NCBI RefSeq assembly: GCF_009758205.1
Contig: NZ_WRXN01000016.1
Location: 1-64,000 of the forward strand
DNA from: Chitinophaga tropicalis
Lineage (GTDB): Bacteria > Bacteroidota > Bacteroidia > Chitinophagales > Chitinophagaceae
Length of the DNA stretch: 64,000 nt
Direction of reading: 5' to 3'
Shown here one piece after another: positions 55,374 through 63,641 of this stretch. The notes below the pieces were generated by a model. That model had not been told where the DNA came from, made no database searches, and saw only the letters and a list, made by a program, of their open reading frames with translations. Every line of letters starts with the position of its first letter. The first letter of the stretch is position 1. The position numbers and the translations under genes are program-made.

Positions 55374-56072
55374 TCAGTTGTAGGTTCCGGTGGCAGCAGT
55401 CATTGCTGTCCTCACTACTGGCTCTTCAACAGCTTTCTTTTTCCAGTCATTGTACTTTCCTTTGTCAATGCTGTTCAGCACTTTGAAGATGGTATAAGCC
55501 CAGTAGTTACGGAAGCCAAAGCCCTGTGCCTTGCCGGTTATTCTTTCAGTAAGTAATACTTTTTTAGTGGCCAGGTCCAGCAATGTTACATAAACATAGG
55601 CTTCTTTATTGGCCTTGCTCATGCCGTCCATGATGAATACCAGTCCTATGCCTTTTTTGCCGGAGAGTTTATATGCGCTTACATGTTTGCCTATATCTGC
55701 AGGTGTAAGGCCTTTTTCCACATCAGCAATATTATCTGTCTTGATCTTATCAGCGCTGATAGCGTCGTTCACTTTCTTGATCGCTTCCAGGTCGTTTGTA
55801 ACAGTGCTTCTTCTGAAGGCCTCTGCAATGTCGTACTTTTTTGTTTCAGTGATGATCACACTGTTGATGGGCTCGAACTTATCCTGGATCTCTGCAGCAG
55901 TGGCAGCTTCTCCCTGGATCTTTGTAAGAGAGAAATCAACACCCAGGTATATCAGGGGTGTTTCTTCCTTCTGGAAAAATTCCCTGAGGCTCTGCGCCTG
56001 GCTCTTTACAGCGGTCAGGGTTACAAGCATAGCAGTACAGCCCGTCAGAAGGAATTTGTTTACAGCATTCAT
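55374..56072 (-). CDS. Exported protein of unknown function in the pigment block
   Basis: 232 aa with signal peptide (about 1-26, SQAQ). The mature part is Lys- and Asp-rich, with TPLIYLGVDFSLTKI near the start and GIGLVFIMDGMSKANKEAYVYVTLLDLATKKVLLTE (about 145-180, a strand-strand hairpin with a helix) in the second half. I recognise no domain. It sits between the dehydratase-like and thioesterase genes, is co-transcribed, and so is probably a periplasmic or surface helper in pigment transport. Confidence 0.8.
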   Translation of the reverse strand: MNAVNKFLLTGCTAMLVTLTAVKSQAQSLREFFQKEETPLIYLGVDFSLTKIQGEAATAAEIQDKFEPINSVIITETKKYDIAEAFRRSTVTNDLEAIKKVNDAISADKIKTDNIADVEKGLTPADIGKHVSAYKLSGKKGIGLVFIMDGMSKANKEAYVYVTLLDLATKKVLLTERITGKAQGFGFRNYWAYTIFKVLNSIDKGKYNDWKKKAVEEPVVRTAMTAATGTYN

Positions 56073-56083
56073 AAAGATGGTTT

Positions 56084-56503
56084 TTAGGGGTTTATGAAAA
56101 TTTTGAGTTCACATTGGGCCATTATCTTCCCGTTAAGCGTTACTTTGCCGGCTACCATGGTAGCATTGAACACCTGGCTCAGTATCTCGGTGGTGGTTTC
56201 TATAAAAGCGCCGGCGGGGGGGAATTCAAACACTTCAAAGTCTTTTACGGCGCCTATGAAGCCTATGGGTACGGGGGTATTTTCCTGTTGTGCAATATAG
56301 CCAACCCTTGCAGCGGCAGTTTGCGCCATGTTCTCCAGCAACCCTGGGGCTTTCAGCACACCATCTTCCACAAAAAGATTATCGGCCGCAATCTGCAGGC
56401 CGGTACGGGTAATATTATCTTTCACTTCCAGTATTCCCCCAATCATCACTATCGGTGTACGTTGAGGAATATACGCTGTAACGCTGTCTGTGTGGATGAA
56501 CAT
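56084..56503 (-). CDS. Hotdog dehydratase-like protein (ApeI/ApeP type)
   Basis: 139 aa. YIPQRTPIVMIGGILEV (11-27) and LLENMAQTAAARVGYIAQQ (55-73) match the diverged FabZ-like dehydratases of aryl-polyene loci; the classic GHFPG block is missing. It may act with, or replace at some cycles, the FabZ-like protein at 45491-45856. It lies 3 bp after the acyltransferase gene. Confidence 0.8.
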   Translation of the reverse strand: MFIHTDSVTAYIPQRTPIVMIGGILEVKDNITRTGLQIAADNLFVEDGVLKAPGLLENMAQTAAARVGYIAQQENTPVPIGFIGAVKDFEVFEFPPAGAFIETTTEILSQVFNATMVAGKVTLNGKIMAQCELKIFINP

Positions 56504-56506
56504 ATA

Positions 56507-57397
56507 TCAATCAGTTTTCGGTAGTTCCCAGAAATCGTAATAATTAAACCATTGTTCAGGATATTTCTTCACCATTTCTTCCAGTTCCATTACAAAATCC
56601 TGAACGGCAAGTTCCACACCTTGCCGGCGCCGGCCATGATATTCCCTGGGCTGGGTAGCATAGAGGTGATAATGAGTGCTGGTTTCCTTAAAAGCGAACA
56701 CCAATGACACCGGTACCCTGAAGGTAGCTGCCAGCAGAAAAGGGCCTGCCGGAAAGCTTGCCTGTTGCCCGAGAAAATTGGCCTGTACTGTTTTATTACC
56801 CTTAAGGAACCTGTCTGCGTGCATACACACCAGTTCCTGGTTACTCAGGGCTTCATTGATAGCGTAAATGTGCGATAAATCGTCCTTAATTACAATAATA
56901 TTCACATTCCTTTCTCCTGTAACGGACGACAGGTATTTCTTGATCCGCTCATGCTCACCATCAAACATGACAATATTGATACGGGTTTCCAGCCGCCGGA
57001 ACAAATGCCCCGCCACTTCCCAGTTTCCCAGGTGGGCGCTCAGCATAATACCTCCCCTGCCGGCCGCTGTGATCTCCCTCAGGTATTTCTCCCCCTCAAA
57101 TTCAAAGGTGAATTTATTACCTATCCCGGACATGACCACTACCTTATCGATCAATACCTGCCCGAAAACATAATAATTGCGGTAAACACTCAGTAAAGAA
57201 CGCCACCAGCCATATCCGATCTTTGTATGAAAATAGTTAAATATGGGGCGGGAAGAACTGTAGGAAAATATAAAATAGTATGCGGCAACAAACCTCAGTA
57301 ACACATAAGCAGGCAATACCCCTCCATAACGTAAGGTTGCGATAAATATACTATACCCCAGCTTATTCCCTTTGGATTTCCCCTCCCAGGAAGACAT
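56507..57397 (-). CDS. LpxL/HtrB-type lipid acyltransferase
   Basis: 296 aa. A hydrophobic N-terminal helix (about 25-46) and the HX4E catalytic motif HLGNWE (122-127), then FDGEHERIKKY and HADRF, the usual lauroyl-acyltransferase order; C-terminal FNYYDFWE. The family moves an acyl chain from ACP to a lipid A-type acceptor; here it may place the aryl-polyene acid on a lipid or sugar acceptor. Its ATG shares one base with the ACP stop at 57397, a sign of coupling to that ACP. Confidence 0.88.
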   Translation of the reverse strand: MSSWEGKSKGNKLGYSIFIATLRYGGVLPAYVLLRFVAAYYFIFSYSSSRPIFNYFHTKIGYGWWRSLLSVYRNYYVFGQVLIDKVVVMSGIGNKFTFEFEGEKYLREITAAGRGGIMLSAHLGNWEVAGHLFRRLETRINIVMFDGEHERIKKYLSSVTGERNVNIIVIKDDLSHIYAINEALSNQELVCMHADRFLKGNKTVQANFLGQQASFPAGPFLLAATFRVPVSLVFAFKETSTHYHLYATQPREYHGRRRQGVELAVQDFVMELEEMVKKYPEQWFNYYDFWELPKTD

Positions 57398-57654
57398 TAT
57401 ACCAGTTGCTTTTGTTTGATCCTGGTTGCCACATATTCATAGAAATCCTGGAATGTGGAGATTCCCTGGAAATCTTCCGGGTTTACTTTAAAACCGAAAT
57501 TATTCTCTATCACTACTACCAGATCTATATAGTCAAGACTATCCAGGTCCAGGGTAGCTTTCAGGTTGGCATCAGGCGTGATCTTTTCCGGGTCCGCTTC
57601 AAATTCTTCTACCAGGAACGCATTTGTGATCTGTATGATTTCTTTCTTATCCAT
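57397..57654 (-). CDS. Acyl carrier protein 2 of the pigment block
   Basis: 85 aa. LDLDSLDYIDLV carries the phosphopantetheine Ser39. First gene of a sub-operon behind the promoter at 57818-57850, and overlapped by one base by the LpxL-like gene. It is clearly different from the ACP at 50122 and may serve starter loading or transfer, while the other serves extension (inference). Confidence 0.92.
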   Translation of the reverse strand: MDKKEIIQITNAFLVEEFEADPEKITPDANLKATLDLDSLDYIDLVVVIENNFGFKVNPEDFQGISTFQDFYEYVATRIKQKQLV

Positions 57655-57817
57655 AATTTAAATAAACCTCTAGGATATAGGTTGAGCTAATTGGTTAAAA
57701 TGTAGTAATAAGTGTTCGCTGGGTTTTGTCCCTCCGTATAATACCGGACTGATGTATCCTTCCTTAATGCTGCATATTGTAGTCCTTCCATTAATAAATG
57801 CTTCAATTTCGTCCCCT

Positions 57818-57850
57818 CAAAGTTATAAATATCCGGCCAAAATGTACAAA
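57818..57850 (-). promoter_or_regulatory. Predicted internal promoter of the pigment block
   Basis: Read on the minus strand: TTTG (57847-57850), 21-nt spacer, TAACTTTG (57818-57825), an exact -7 match. It lies in the largest gap (231 bp, 57655-57885) inside the block, about 160 bp before the ACP gene. Confidence 0.55.
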
Positions 57851-57885
57851 TTGCCTTTTTTCGGGTATAACATTGTGACAGCCAA

Positions 57886-59112
57886 CTATTTACCATTCCA
57901 TTTCCGGACTATCAGAGAAGAATTGGTTCCTCCAAAGCCAAAAGAATTAGACAAAAATATATTAAACTCTTTATTAATAGTACTGTTGGTTATATTTAAA
58001 TTTGCTGCGGCTCCGTCCGGGTTTTCCAGGTTGATATTGGGGGCTATAAAACCGTTCTGCATCATCAGCATGGAGTAAACAATTTCACTGGCGCCCGCCA
58101 TCCAGCACTCATGCCCTGTCATCGATTTGGTAGAGCTGATATATGGCTTTGAGCCGCCAAACACCAGGTCCAGCGCCGCCGCCTCACTGGCGTCGCCCGC
58201 AGGGGTACTGGTAGCATGGGCGTTGATGTATTCAATGTCCTGGGGTTGTAATCCCGCATCCTGCAGGGCTATCTGCAGGGAACGCGCAGGACCGTCTATT
58301 GTCGGATTTGAAATATGTGCTCCGTTGGAAGAGAACCCATACCCTATCACTTCACCCAGAATAGTAGCTCCCCTGCGTTGTGCAGATTCCAGGCTTTCCA
58401 GTATCACAGTAGCAGCGCCACCACTGGGCACCAACCCGTCACGGTCACGGTCAAACGGGCGGCTTGCCTTGGCCGGCTCGTCCTCCCTCACAGAAAAAGC
58501 AGCAATAGCATCAAAGTTGCCCATAGAATAGATGTTGATCTCCTGGGCGCCACCACAGATCACACAATCCTGCATACCATTCCTGATAAACATATATCCC
58601 AGCCCAATGGAATGGGAACCACTGGCACATGCAGCGCTGACGCTGAAGTTAATACCGCGCAGCTTGAAGATAGTGGCCAGGTTCATATTCACGGTAGAGT
58701 TCATGGTCTGGAACACAGAGCCTGAACCTACCAGCATGGTGTCCTTTTTCTCCCGCATAATATCAGTCGCCTCTATCACAGGTTTGGAAGAGCTGTCGTT
58801 ACCAAACAGCAAACCCACTTCGGTCTTCTCTATATAGTCAGGATCAATACGGGCCTGTGCCAGGGCCTCACGGGTACTCATAAACGCAAATTCCGCCTGC
58901 TCAGGCATCATCAGCCTTGCACGGCGGTCAAGCACTCCTTTCAGATCAGGACGGTCCACATACCCCGTCAGCCCGGAACGGTATCCGAATGCTTTTCTCT
59001 CAGGGTCCAGTATAATGCCGGACTTTCCTTTGTATAATGAATCACGTACCTCCTCCAGGTTCTTACCAATACAGGAATATATTCCCAACCCTGTGATCAC
59101 TACTCTGTTCAT
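57886..59112 (-). CDS. Beta-ketoacyl-ACP synthase (FabB-like), complete (third)
   Basis: 408 aa. Cys162 (SAACASGSHSIG), His299 (AHATSTPAGD) and His334 (GHECWMAGASE). AHATSTPAGD with Ala at the second position and the CASGSHS pattern are closer to FabB and plant/bacterial elongating enzymes than to the other two KAS proteins. Upstream of the internal promoter, 59 bp after the FabG gene. It probably performs chain elongation with the FabG reductase encoded just before it. Confidence 0.92.
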   Translation of the reverse strand: MNRVVITGLGIYSCIGKNLEEVRDSLYKGKSGIILDPERKAFGYRSGLTGYVDRPDLKGVLDRRARLMMPEQAEFAFMSTREALAQARIDPDYIEKTEVGLLFGNDSSSKPVIEATDIMREKKDTMLVGSGSVFQTMNSTVNMNLATIFKLRGINFSVSAACASGSHSIGLGYMFIRNGMQDCVICGGAQEINIYSMGNFDAIAAFSVREDEPAKASRPFDRDRDGLVPSGGAATVILESLESAQRRGATILGEVIGYGFSSNGAHISNPTIDGPARSLQIALQDAGLQPQDIEYINAHATSTPAGDASEAAALDLVFGGSKPYISSTKSMTGHECWMAGASEIVYSMLMMQNGFIAPNINLENPDGAAANLNITNSTINKEFNIFLSNSFGFGGTNSSLIVRKWNGK

Positions 59113-59171
59113 ATGGTTCTTTTTGTACAGCGGTTAACAGACAGTACCTCATTCATTAACCGCATTTGAAA

Positions 59172-59900
59172 TCATGTATATAATCCCCCGTTAATAGACA
59201 GTACCTCTCCCGTAATATAAGAGGATGCTTTGGATGCAAAGAAAGCTACAGCTTCTGCAACCTCTTCCGGCGTCCCGAAACGGTTCATCGGTACCAGGGC
59301 AGCCAGCTCCTTTTCATTCAGTTCTGCCGTCATATCGGTTTTAATATACCCGGGGGCTATAGCGTTCACTGTTACGCCACGTTTGGCAACTTCCTGCGCC
59401 AGGGCCTTTGTAGCGCCAATTACACCCGCTTTTGCAGCAGAATAATTGGTTTGTCCCGGCAACCCTTTCAGACCTGACAGGGACACTATATTTACGATCC
59501 TGCCATGCCTCTTCATCAGCATACTGTTAATCACCTGCTTGGTTACATAGAAAAACCCGTCAAGGCTGCTACCCAGCACGTTCCTCCATTGAGTACTGTT
59601 CATCCAGAACAGCAGGTTATCTTCACGTATACCGGCATTATTAACAAGCACCTCTACGTATTTCTCTTTATTACCTTCTACCCAGCCGCCAAGTACGGTC
59701 GTCACCTCCTGCTCATTTCCCACATCAAACTGCAGCAGCTCCCCGTCGCTACCCTTGGCCCTTACTGCTTCCAGCGTTTCATTGGCAGCAGCAACATTGC
59801 CTTTGTAGTTGATCAGTACATAGTAGCCCAGCTCCGCCATCTTTATGCATATCGCCCTTCCTATTCCCCTGGAGCCGCCTGTTATTAAAGCACATTTCAT
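59172..59900 (-). CDS. fabG: 3-oxoacyl-ACP reductase
   Basis: 242 aa short-chain dehydrogenase. NADP site ITGGSRGIGRAI (6-17), NNAGI (about 88-92), catalytic Ser and Tyr-x3-Lys in SLSGLKGLPGQTNYSAAKAG, and the C-terminal GEVLSINGG. It would reduce the 3-keto group during polyene assembly. It lies 23 bp after the ammonia-lyase gene, so starter formation and reduction are encoded together. Confidence 0.92.
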   Translation of the reverse strand: MKCALITGGSRGIGRAICIKMAELGYYVLINYKGNVAAANETLEAVRAKGSDGELLQFDVGNEQEVTTVLGGWVEGNKEKYVEVLVNNAGIREDNLLFWMNSTQWRNVLGSSLDGFFYVTKQVINSMLMKRHGRIVNIVSLSGLKGLPGQTNYSAAKAGVIGATKALAQEVAKRGVTVNAIAPGYIKTDMTAELNEKELAALVPMNRFGTPEEVAEAVAFFASKASSYITGEVLSINGGLYT

Positions 59901-59923
59901 TCTTTAAGTTGTTTTATTTTGAG

Positions 59924-61462
59924 TTACCAAACAATCTCAGGGTCATTCTGCAGCAGGTATTCCTTTATTTTTTTAGCATCCTTATACCTGGGACTATCTT
60001 CAATAAATTTAGGGAAAATTGCCCTTACTTCCTGGTAGATCCTGTGTGAGAACGAAGAGAGCCTGCTCTGGCAATTCAGGTAATCTACCGCCTGCAGCAT
60101 GGTCATCACCTGTATGGCCAGTACCTCAAAGGCATTCTCAATAACACGGTTCGCCATCAGGGCGGCATTACAACCCATGCTTACAATGTCCTGGTTATCA
60201 TTATTGTTCGGGATACTATGCACATACATCGGGAAAGACAGCGTCTGGTTCTCCGCTACAGTAGAAGTAGCAGTGAACTGTATCCCCTGCATGCCAAAGT
60301 TGAGGCCAAGTTTCCCCAGGTTCATGAACGGCGGGAACTTATGGTTCAGCTTTTCGTTCATCAGGTAGTTTAATTGTCTTTCCGACAACATAGAAAGCTT
60401 GGTGATAGCTATCTTGATCTTGTCCATTTCCAGGGAGATATAGTCCCCATGGAAATTTCCACCATGGTAAACATTCTCCTGGTGATGGTCCACCACCGGG
60501 TTATCACTCACAGAATTCAGCTCCTGCAGCACTATCTTCTCTGCATGCATCAGGGTGTCATACACAGGGCCCAATACCTGCGGTACGCAGCGGAGTGAAT
60601 AATATTCCTGTACTTTATCTTTAAAGATCTCCTCTTCCAGCTCCTTGTAGAAATGGTCCGGACGATGCCTTACCATCTTACTGTCTTTCAGTATATTACG
60701 CATAGCGGCAGCCACTTTACGCTGCCCCTCATGCTTCTTTACATTATTCAGCTCATGTGAAAGGTGATCGTCAAACGCTTCCACTATCTCATTGACCATG
60801 GAAGAGAGTATACAGCTCCAGCCCAGCAGCTTTTTAGCCTCTATCACATTCACCAGCCCTATACCCGTCATGGCAGAAGTACCGTTTATCACGGCCAGAC
60901 CTTCACGTACATGCACGCCCATAGGCTTAATGCCCAGCCGGGCATATACTTCTGCTGTAGGGCGCAGCTCCCCTTCATATACCACTTCCCCTTCTCCTAT
61001 CAGGTTAAGCGCCAGGTGAGCCAGCTGCACCAGGTCTCCGCTCGCACCTACTCCTCCATGTTCATATACACAGGGATATACATTCTTGTTGATCAGGTCT
61101 TTTAACAACACCACCACCTCAGGATGTACCCCCGAATGCGCCTGCATGAAACTGCTCAGACGCGCAATCATCAACCCCTTTATTAACACAGGCGGCATGT
61201 ATTTGCCCGCTCCGGAACTATGGCTGCGGATAAGGTTATACTGCAACTGGTGTGTATCGCTTTCACTGATGCGGTATTGTGCCATCGGACCAAAGCCCGT
61301 ATTGATCCCATAGATCAGTTTTTTGGCAGAAAACGTTTTCAGAAATTCGAAGTTTTCCTTTACCTGCTGTAAAGCGCTTTCTTCCAAAACCAACTCTTCC
61401 CCGTCAAAGATCAAACGGTACACTTCATCCAGTGAAAGCTCCTTACTTCCTAAAACAACCAT
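59924..61462 (-). CDS. Aromatic amino acid ammonia-lyase (tyrosine/histidine type)
   Basis: 512 aa with the MIO-forming Ala-Ser-Gly at 140-142 (GGVGASGDLVQLAH) and catalytic Tyr51 (IYGINTGFG). QYNLIRSHSSGAGK places Arg79-Ser-His81 at the position that decides substrate choice between Tyr, Phe and His. In aryl-polyene and flexirubin loci this enzyme is a tyrosine ammonia-lyase giving 4-coumarate, the starter of the polyene; the sequence alone does not exclude histidine. It is the first gene of the block, followed by fabG (23 bp). Confidence 0.88.
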   Translation of the reverse strand: MVVLGSKELSLDEVYRLIFDGEELVLEESALQQVKENFEFLKTFSAKKLIYGINTGFGPMAQYRISESDTHQLQYNLIRSHSSGAGKYMPPVLIKGLMIARLSSFMQAHSGVHPEVVVLLKDLINKNVYPCVYEHGGVGASGDLVQLAHLALNLIGEGEVVYEGELRPTAEVYARLGIKPMGVHVREGLAVINGTSAMTGIGLVNVIEAKKLLGWSCILSSMVNEIVEAFDDHLSHELNNVKKHEGQRKVAAAMRNILKDSKMVRHRPDHFYKELEEEIFKDKVQEYYSLRCVPQVLGPVYDTLMHAEKIVLQELNSVSDNPVVDHHQENVYHGGNFHGDYISLEMDKIKIAITKLSMLSERQLNYLMNEKLNHKFPPFMNLGKLGLNFGMQGIQFTATSTVAENQTLSFPMYVHSIPNNNDNQDIVSMGCNAALMANRVIENAFEVLAIQVMTMLQAVDYLNCQSRLSSFSHRIYQEVRAIFPKFIEDSPRYKDAKKIKEYLLQNDPEIVW

Positions 61463-61501
61463 TATTTTAAATTAAATTAATTGATTATGTAAAAAAGTGC
61501 T

Positions 61502-61509
61502 CAAAAATA
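61502..61509 (-). promoter_or_regulatory. Possible -7 element before the ammonia-lyase gene
   Basis: Read on the minus strand: TATTTTTG, an exact TAnnTTTG match 40 bp before the start codon, at the head of the pigment block. No TTTG is found at the expected spacing upstream, so the promoter is only half supported. Confidence 0.35.
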
Positions 61510-61583
61510 GCAATTTTCCCTAGTGTTGTGGTTTGATTTTTTTAGGGATCAATTCATGTGACAGTAATGTTGGCCTGATGGGA

Positions 61584-62885
61584 TCAACCTTCTTCTACAT
61601 CCACTTCGGGGGCCTCTACCAGCACTTTATCTATACGATGAGCGTCCATATCAACTATTTCAAAGGTAAATCCCCTCCACTCAAACTTCTCCCCTATCTT
61701 GGGAATATGCTCCTGGTGGTGCAGGATAAAGCCGGCCATAGTATCAAACTCCTGCTCAAATTCTGCCATCCAGTCTTCCTTGTCAAACTTGCTGAGGAAA
61801 TCATAAAACGGTATTTGCCCATCTACAAGATAAGAACCATCTTCCCTGCGCACAATCTCATAATCATCGTCCTGGCCGGTCTCCGGCATGTCCCCCACAA
61901 TAGCTTCCAGGATATCGTTCAGGGTTATCATACCCAGGAAAGTACCGTATTCATCTACAATAAACGCAGCATGGCTCTGGGTTTCTTTAAATTTCTCCAG
62001 CACCTGGTAAGCAGAGTTGTTCTCAGGTACAAAAAGAGGTTTTTTCATGATGGTAGCCAGCACATAGTTATTACTGGCCGCCGCCATATAGAGGTCCTTA
62101 ATGGAAATAATACCTTCAATACTGTCTATCTGCCCGTCACATACAGGATATACCGAGTGAGGGCTTTCAAATATCTTACTGCGCACGATCTCTTTCGGAT
62201 CATTCACGTCCAGCCATACAATATCCGTACGGTGGGTCATCAGCGACGTGATGTTCCTGTCCCCCAGGTGAAACACCCTTTCAATGATCTCCTGCTCTGT
62301 TTCCTCAATAGCGCCTGAAGTAGTGCCCTCATTGATCAGCGCCTTGATCTCCTCTTCCGTAATATTACCTTCTGCCGGCTTCAGGTTAAACAGCCGCATA
62401 ATAAGGCTCGTAGAGATACTGAGCAGCCAGATAAAAGGCGAAGTGACAACAGACACAAATTTCATAGGACCGGCCATCTCCTTGGCTATAGACTCCGGAC
62501 GGAGCATACCAAGACGCTTAGGCACCAGTTCCCCTAAAACAAGCGTAAAATATGTAACCGACACTACAATAATGGTAATAGCAATACCATTACTGTACAG
62601 CGCCAGGGAAGGGAATTCTGTTGAAATATAAGCTATCAGGTGCGGCCGCAGGCTTACACCACATAAAATGCCGATTAAAATACTGATGAGCGTGATACCT
62701 ACCTGGACAGTAGAAAGAAACCTGTCCGGATTGTTTGCCAGCTTGAGCGCTGCTTTTGCCTTTTCATCCCCTTTATTGGCCAGGTATTCCAGCCTCGCTT
62801 TACGTGCGTACTCCATGGCAACCTCAGACATTGAGAATATGCCATTAAGCAAAATAAGGATGAGGATAATGACGACGACTTCCAT
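61584..62885 (-). CDS. CNNM/CorC-type membrane protein with CBS domains
   Basis: 433 aa. Four N-terminal membrane helices (about 1-155, including NGIFSMSEVAMEYARKARLE and LVLGELVPKRLGMLRPE) form the CNNM/DUF21 domain. A CBS pair follows (about 205-330: VFHLGDRNITSLMTHRTDIV, SHAAFIVDEYGTFLGMITL), then a C-terminal CorC/HlyC domain (about 345-425). This family is linked to magnesium or cobalt efflux. It is transcribed in the same direction as the pigment block but is not obviously part of it. Confidence 0.9.
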   Translation of the reverse strand: MEVVVIILILILLNGIFSMSEVAMEYARKARLEYLANKGDEKAKAALKLANNPDRFLSTVQVGITLISILIGILCGVSLRPHLIAYISTEFPSLALYSNGIAITIIVVSVTYFTLVLGELVPKRLGMLRPESIAKEMAGPMKFVSVVTSPFIWLLSISTSLIMRLFNLKPAEGNITEEEIKALINEGTTSGAIEETEQEIIERVFHLGDRNITSLMTHRTDIVWLDVNDPKEIVRSKIFESPHSVYPVCDGQIDSIEGIISIKDLYMAAASNNYVLATIMKKPLFVPENNSAYQVLEKFKETQSHAAFIVDEYGTFLGMITLNDILEAIVGDMPETGQDDDYEIVRREDGSYLVDGQIPFYDFLSKFDKEDWMAEFEQEFDTMAGFILHHQEHIPKIGEKFEWRGFTFEIVDMDAHRIDKVLVEAPEVDVEEG

Positions 62886-62909
62886 GATATAAAGGCTAAA
62901 AATAAAGAA

Positions 62910-63641
62910 TTATTCAAATATTAGTGTAAGAAATGCTAAAAGCAGTCCACCCAGTATTGCAATGATCTTACGGTAGCTCAATTCATGGTGTTTGGTGCCA
63001 CTTTCAAAGAAAATAGTTGTGGAAATATGCAGGAAAGCGCCTATTACCAACGCTACAATATACGTGATAATATTCGTTACATATACGGAATAACTGCCTG
63101 ATACCGCGGCCAGTATAGCCGCCAGGGGCGTCACAAGAGAGAAGATGAACAGGGTACGCCACAGGGAAGCCCTTTTCTGACCACCATGTATCATCACCGT
63201 AATAAGGGTAAAAGCTTCCGGCAGCTTATGGGCAGCTACGCCAATCACCAAAGAAGACATGGCGGCATGGTCCTTAAACTGGAAGCCCAGCGGAATACCC
63301 TCCATAAAAGCATGGATAGAAAGCCCGAATAACAGGGGCGTCATATGCACATGGTCATGGTCCCCCCTTGGCAGGTGCGTATGGCCATGCTCCGCCCCGT
63401 GGGAAAGCGTTTGCAAAGCCACCTGCAGGAAAAACCCTATCACAATGTAAATACCGGCCTGGTGCCCCAGCTCATGATATACCTCCGGTATCAGGTGCAT
63501 CACCGTGATCCCGAACAGGCAGGCGCCGGTAAAAGCCAGCAGGTAAATAGGCAGGTTAGGATGTATCTTCCTGACCACCATGGGAATAAGGCCGCCGCCA
63601 AGCGTGGCCAGCAATACTATTAATAAGAAGATCCAGTTCAT
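62910..63641 (-). CDS. ZIP-family divalent metal transporter
   Basis: 243 aa with about seven to eight membrane helices. A His-rich loop (about 83-100, AEHGHTHLPRGDHDHVH) and the metal-site helices LSIHAFMEGIPLGF and VAAHKLPEAFTLI match ZIP family zinc/iron importers. It overlaps the PAP2 gene by four bases (63638-63641) and lies 24 bp before the CNNM gene; the three are probably one operon with metal and envelope roles. Confidence 0.9.
   Translation of the reverse strand: MNWIFLLIVLLATLGGGLIPMVVRKIHPNLPIYLLAFTGACLFGITVMHLIPEVYHELGHQAGIYIVIGFFLQVALQTLSHGAEHGHTHLPRGDHDHVHMTPLLFGLSIHAFMEGIPLGFQFKDHAAMSSLVIGVAAHKLPEAFTLITVMIHGGQKRASLWRTLFIFSLVTPLAAILAAVSGSYSVYVTNIITYIVALVIGAFLHISTTIFFESGTKHHELSYRKIIAILGGLLLAFLTLIFE

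Noticed and set aside
57687-57896. 69-codon minus-strand frame in the gap before ACP 2
   Set aside because: Overlaps the predicted promoter and the end of the KAS 3 gene, with no ribosome binding site or domain.
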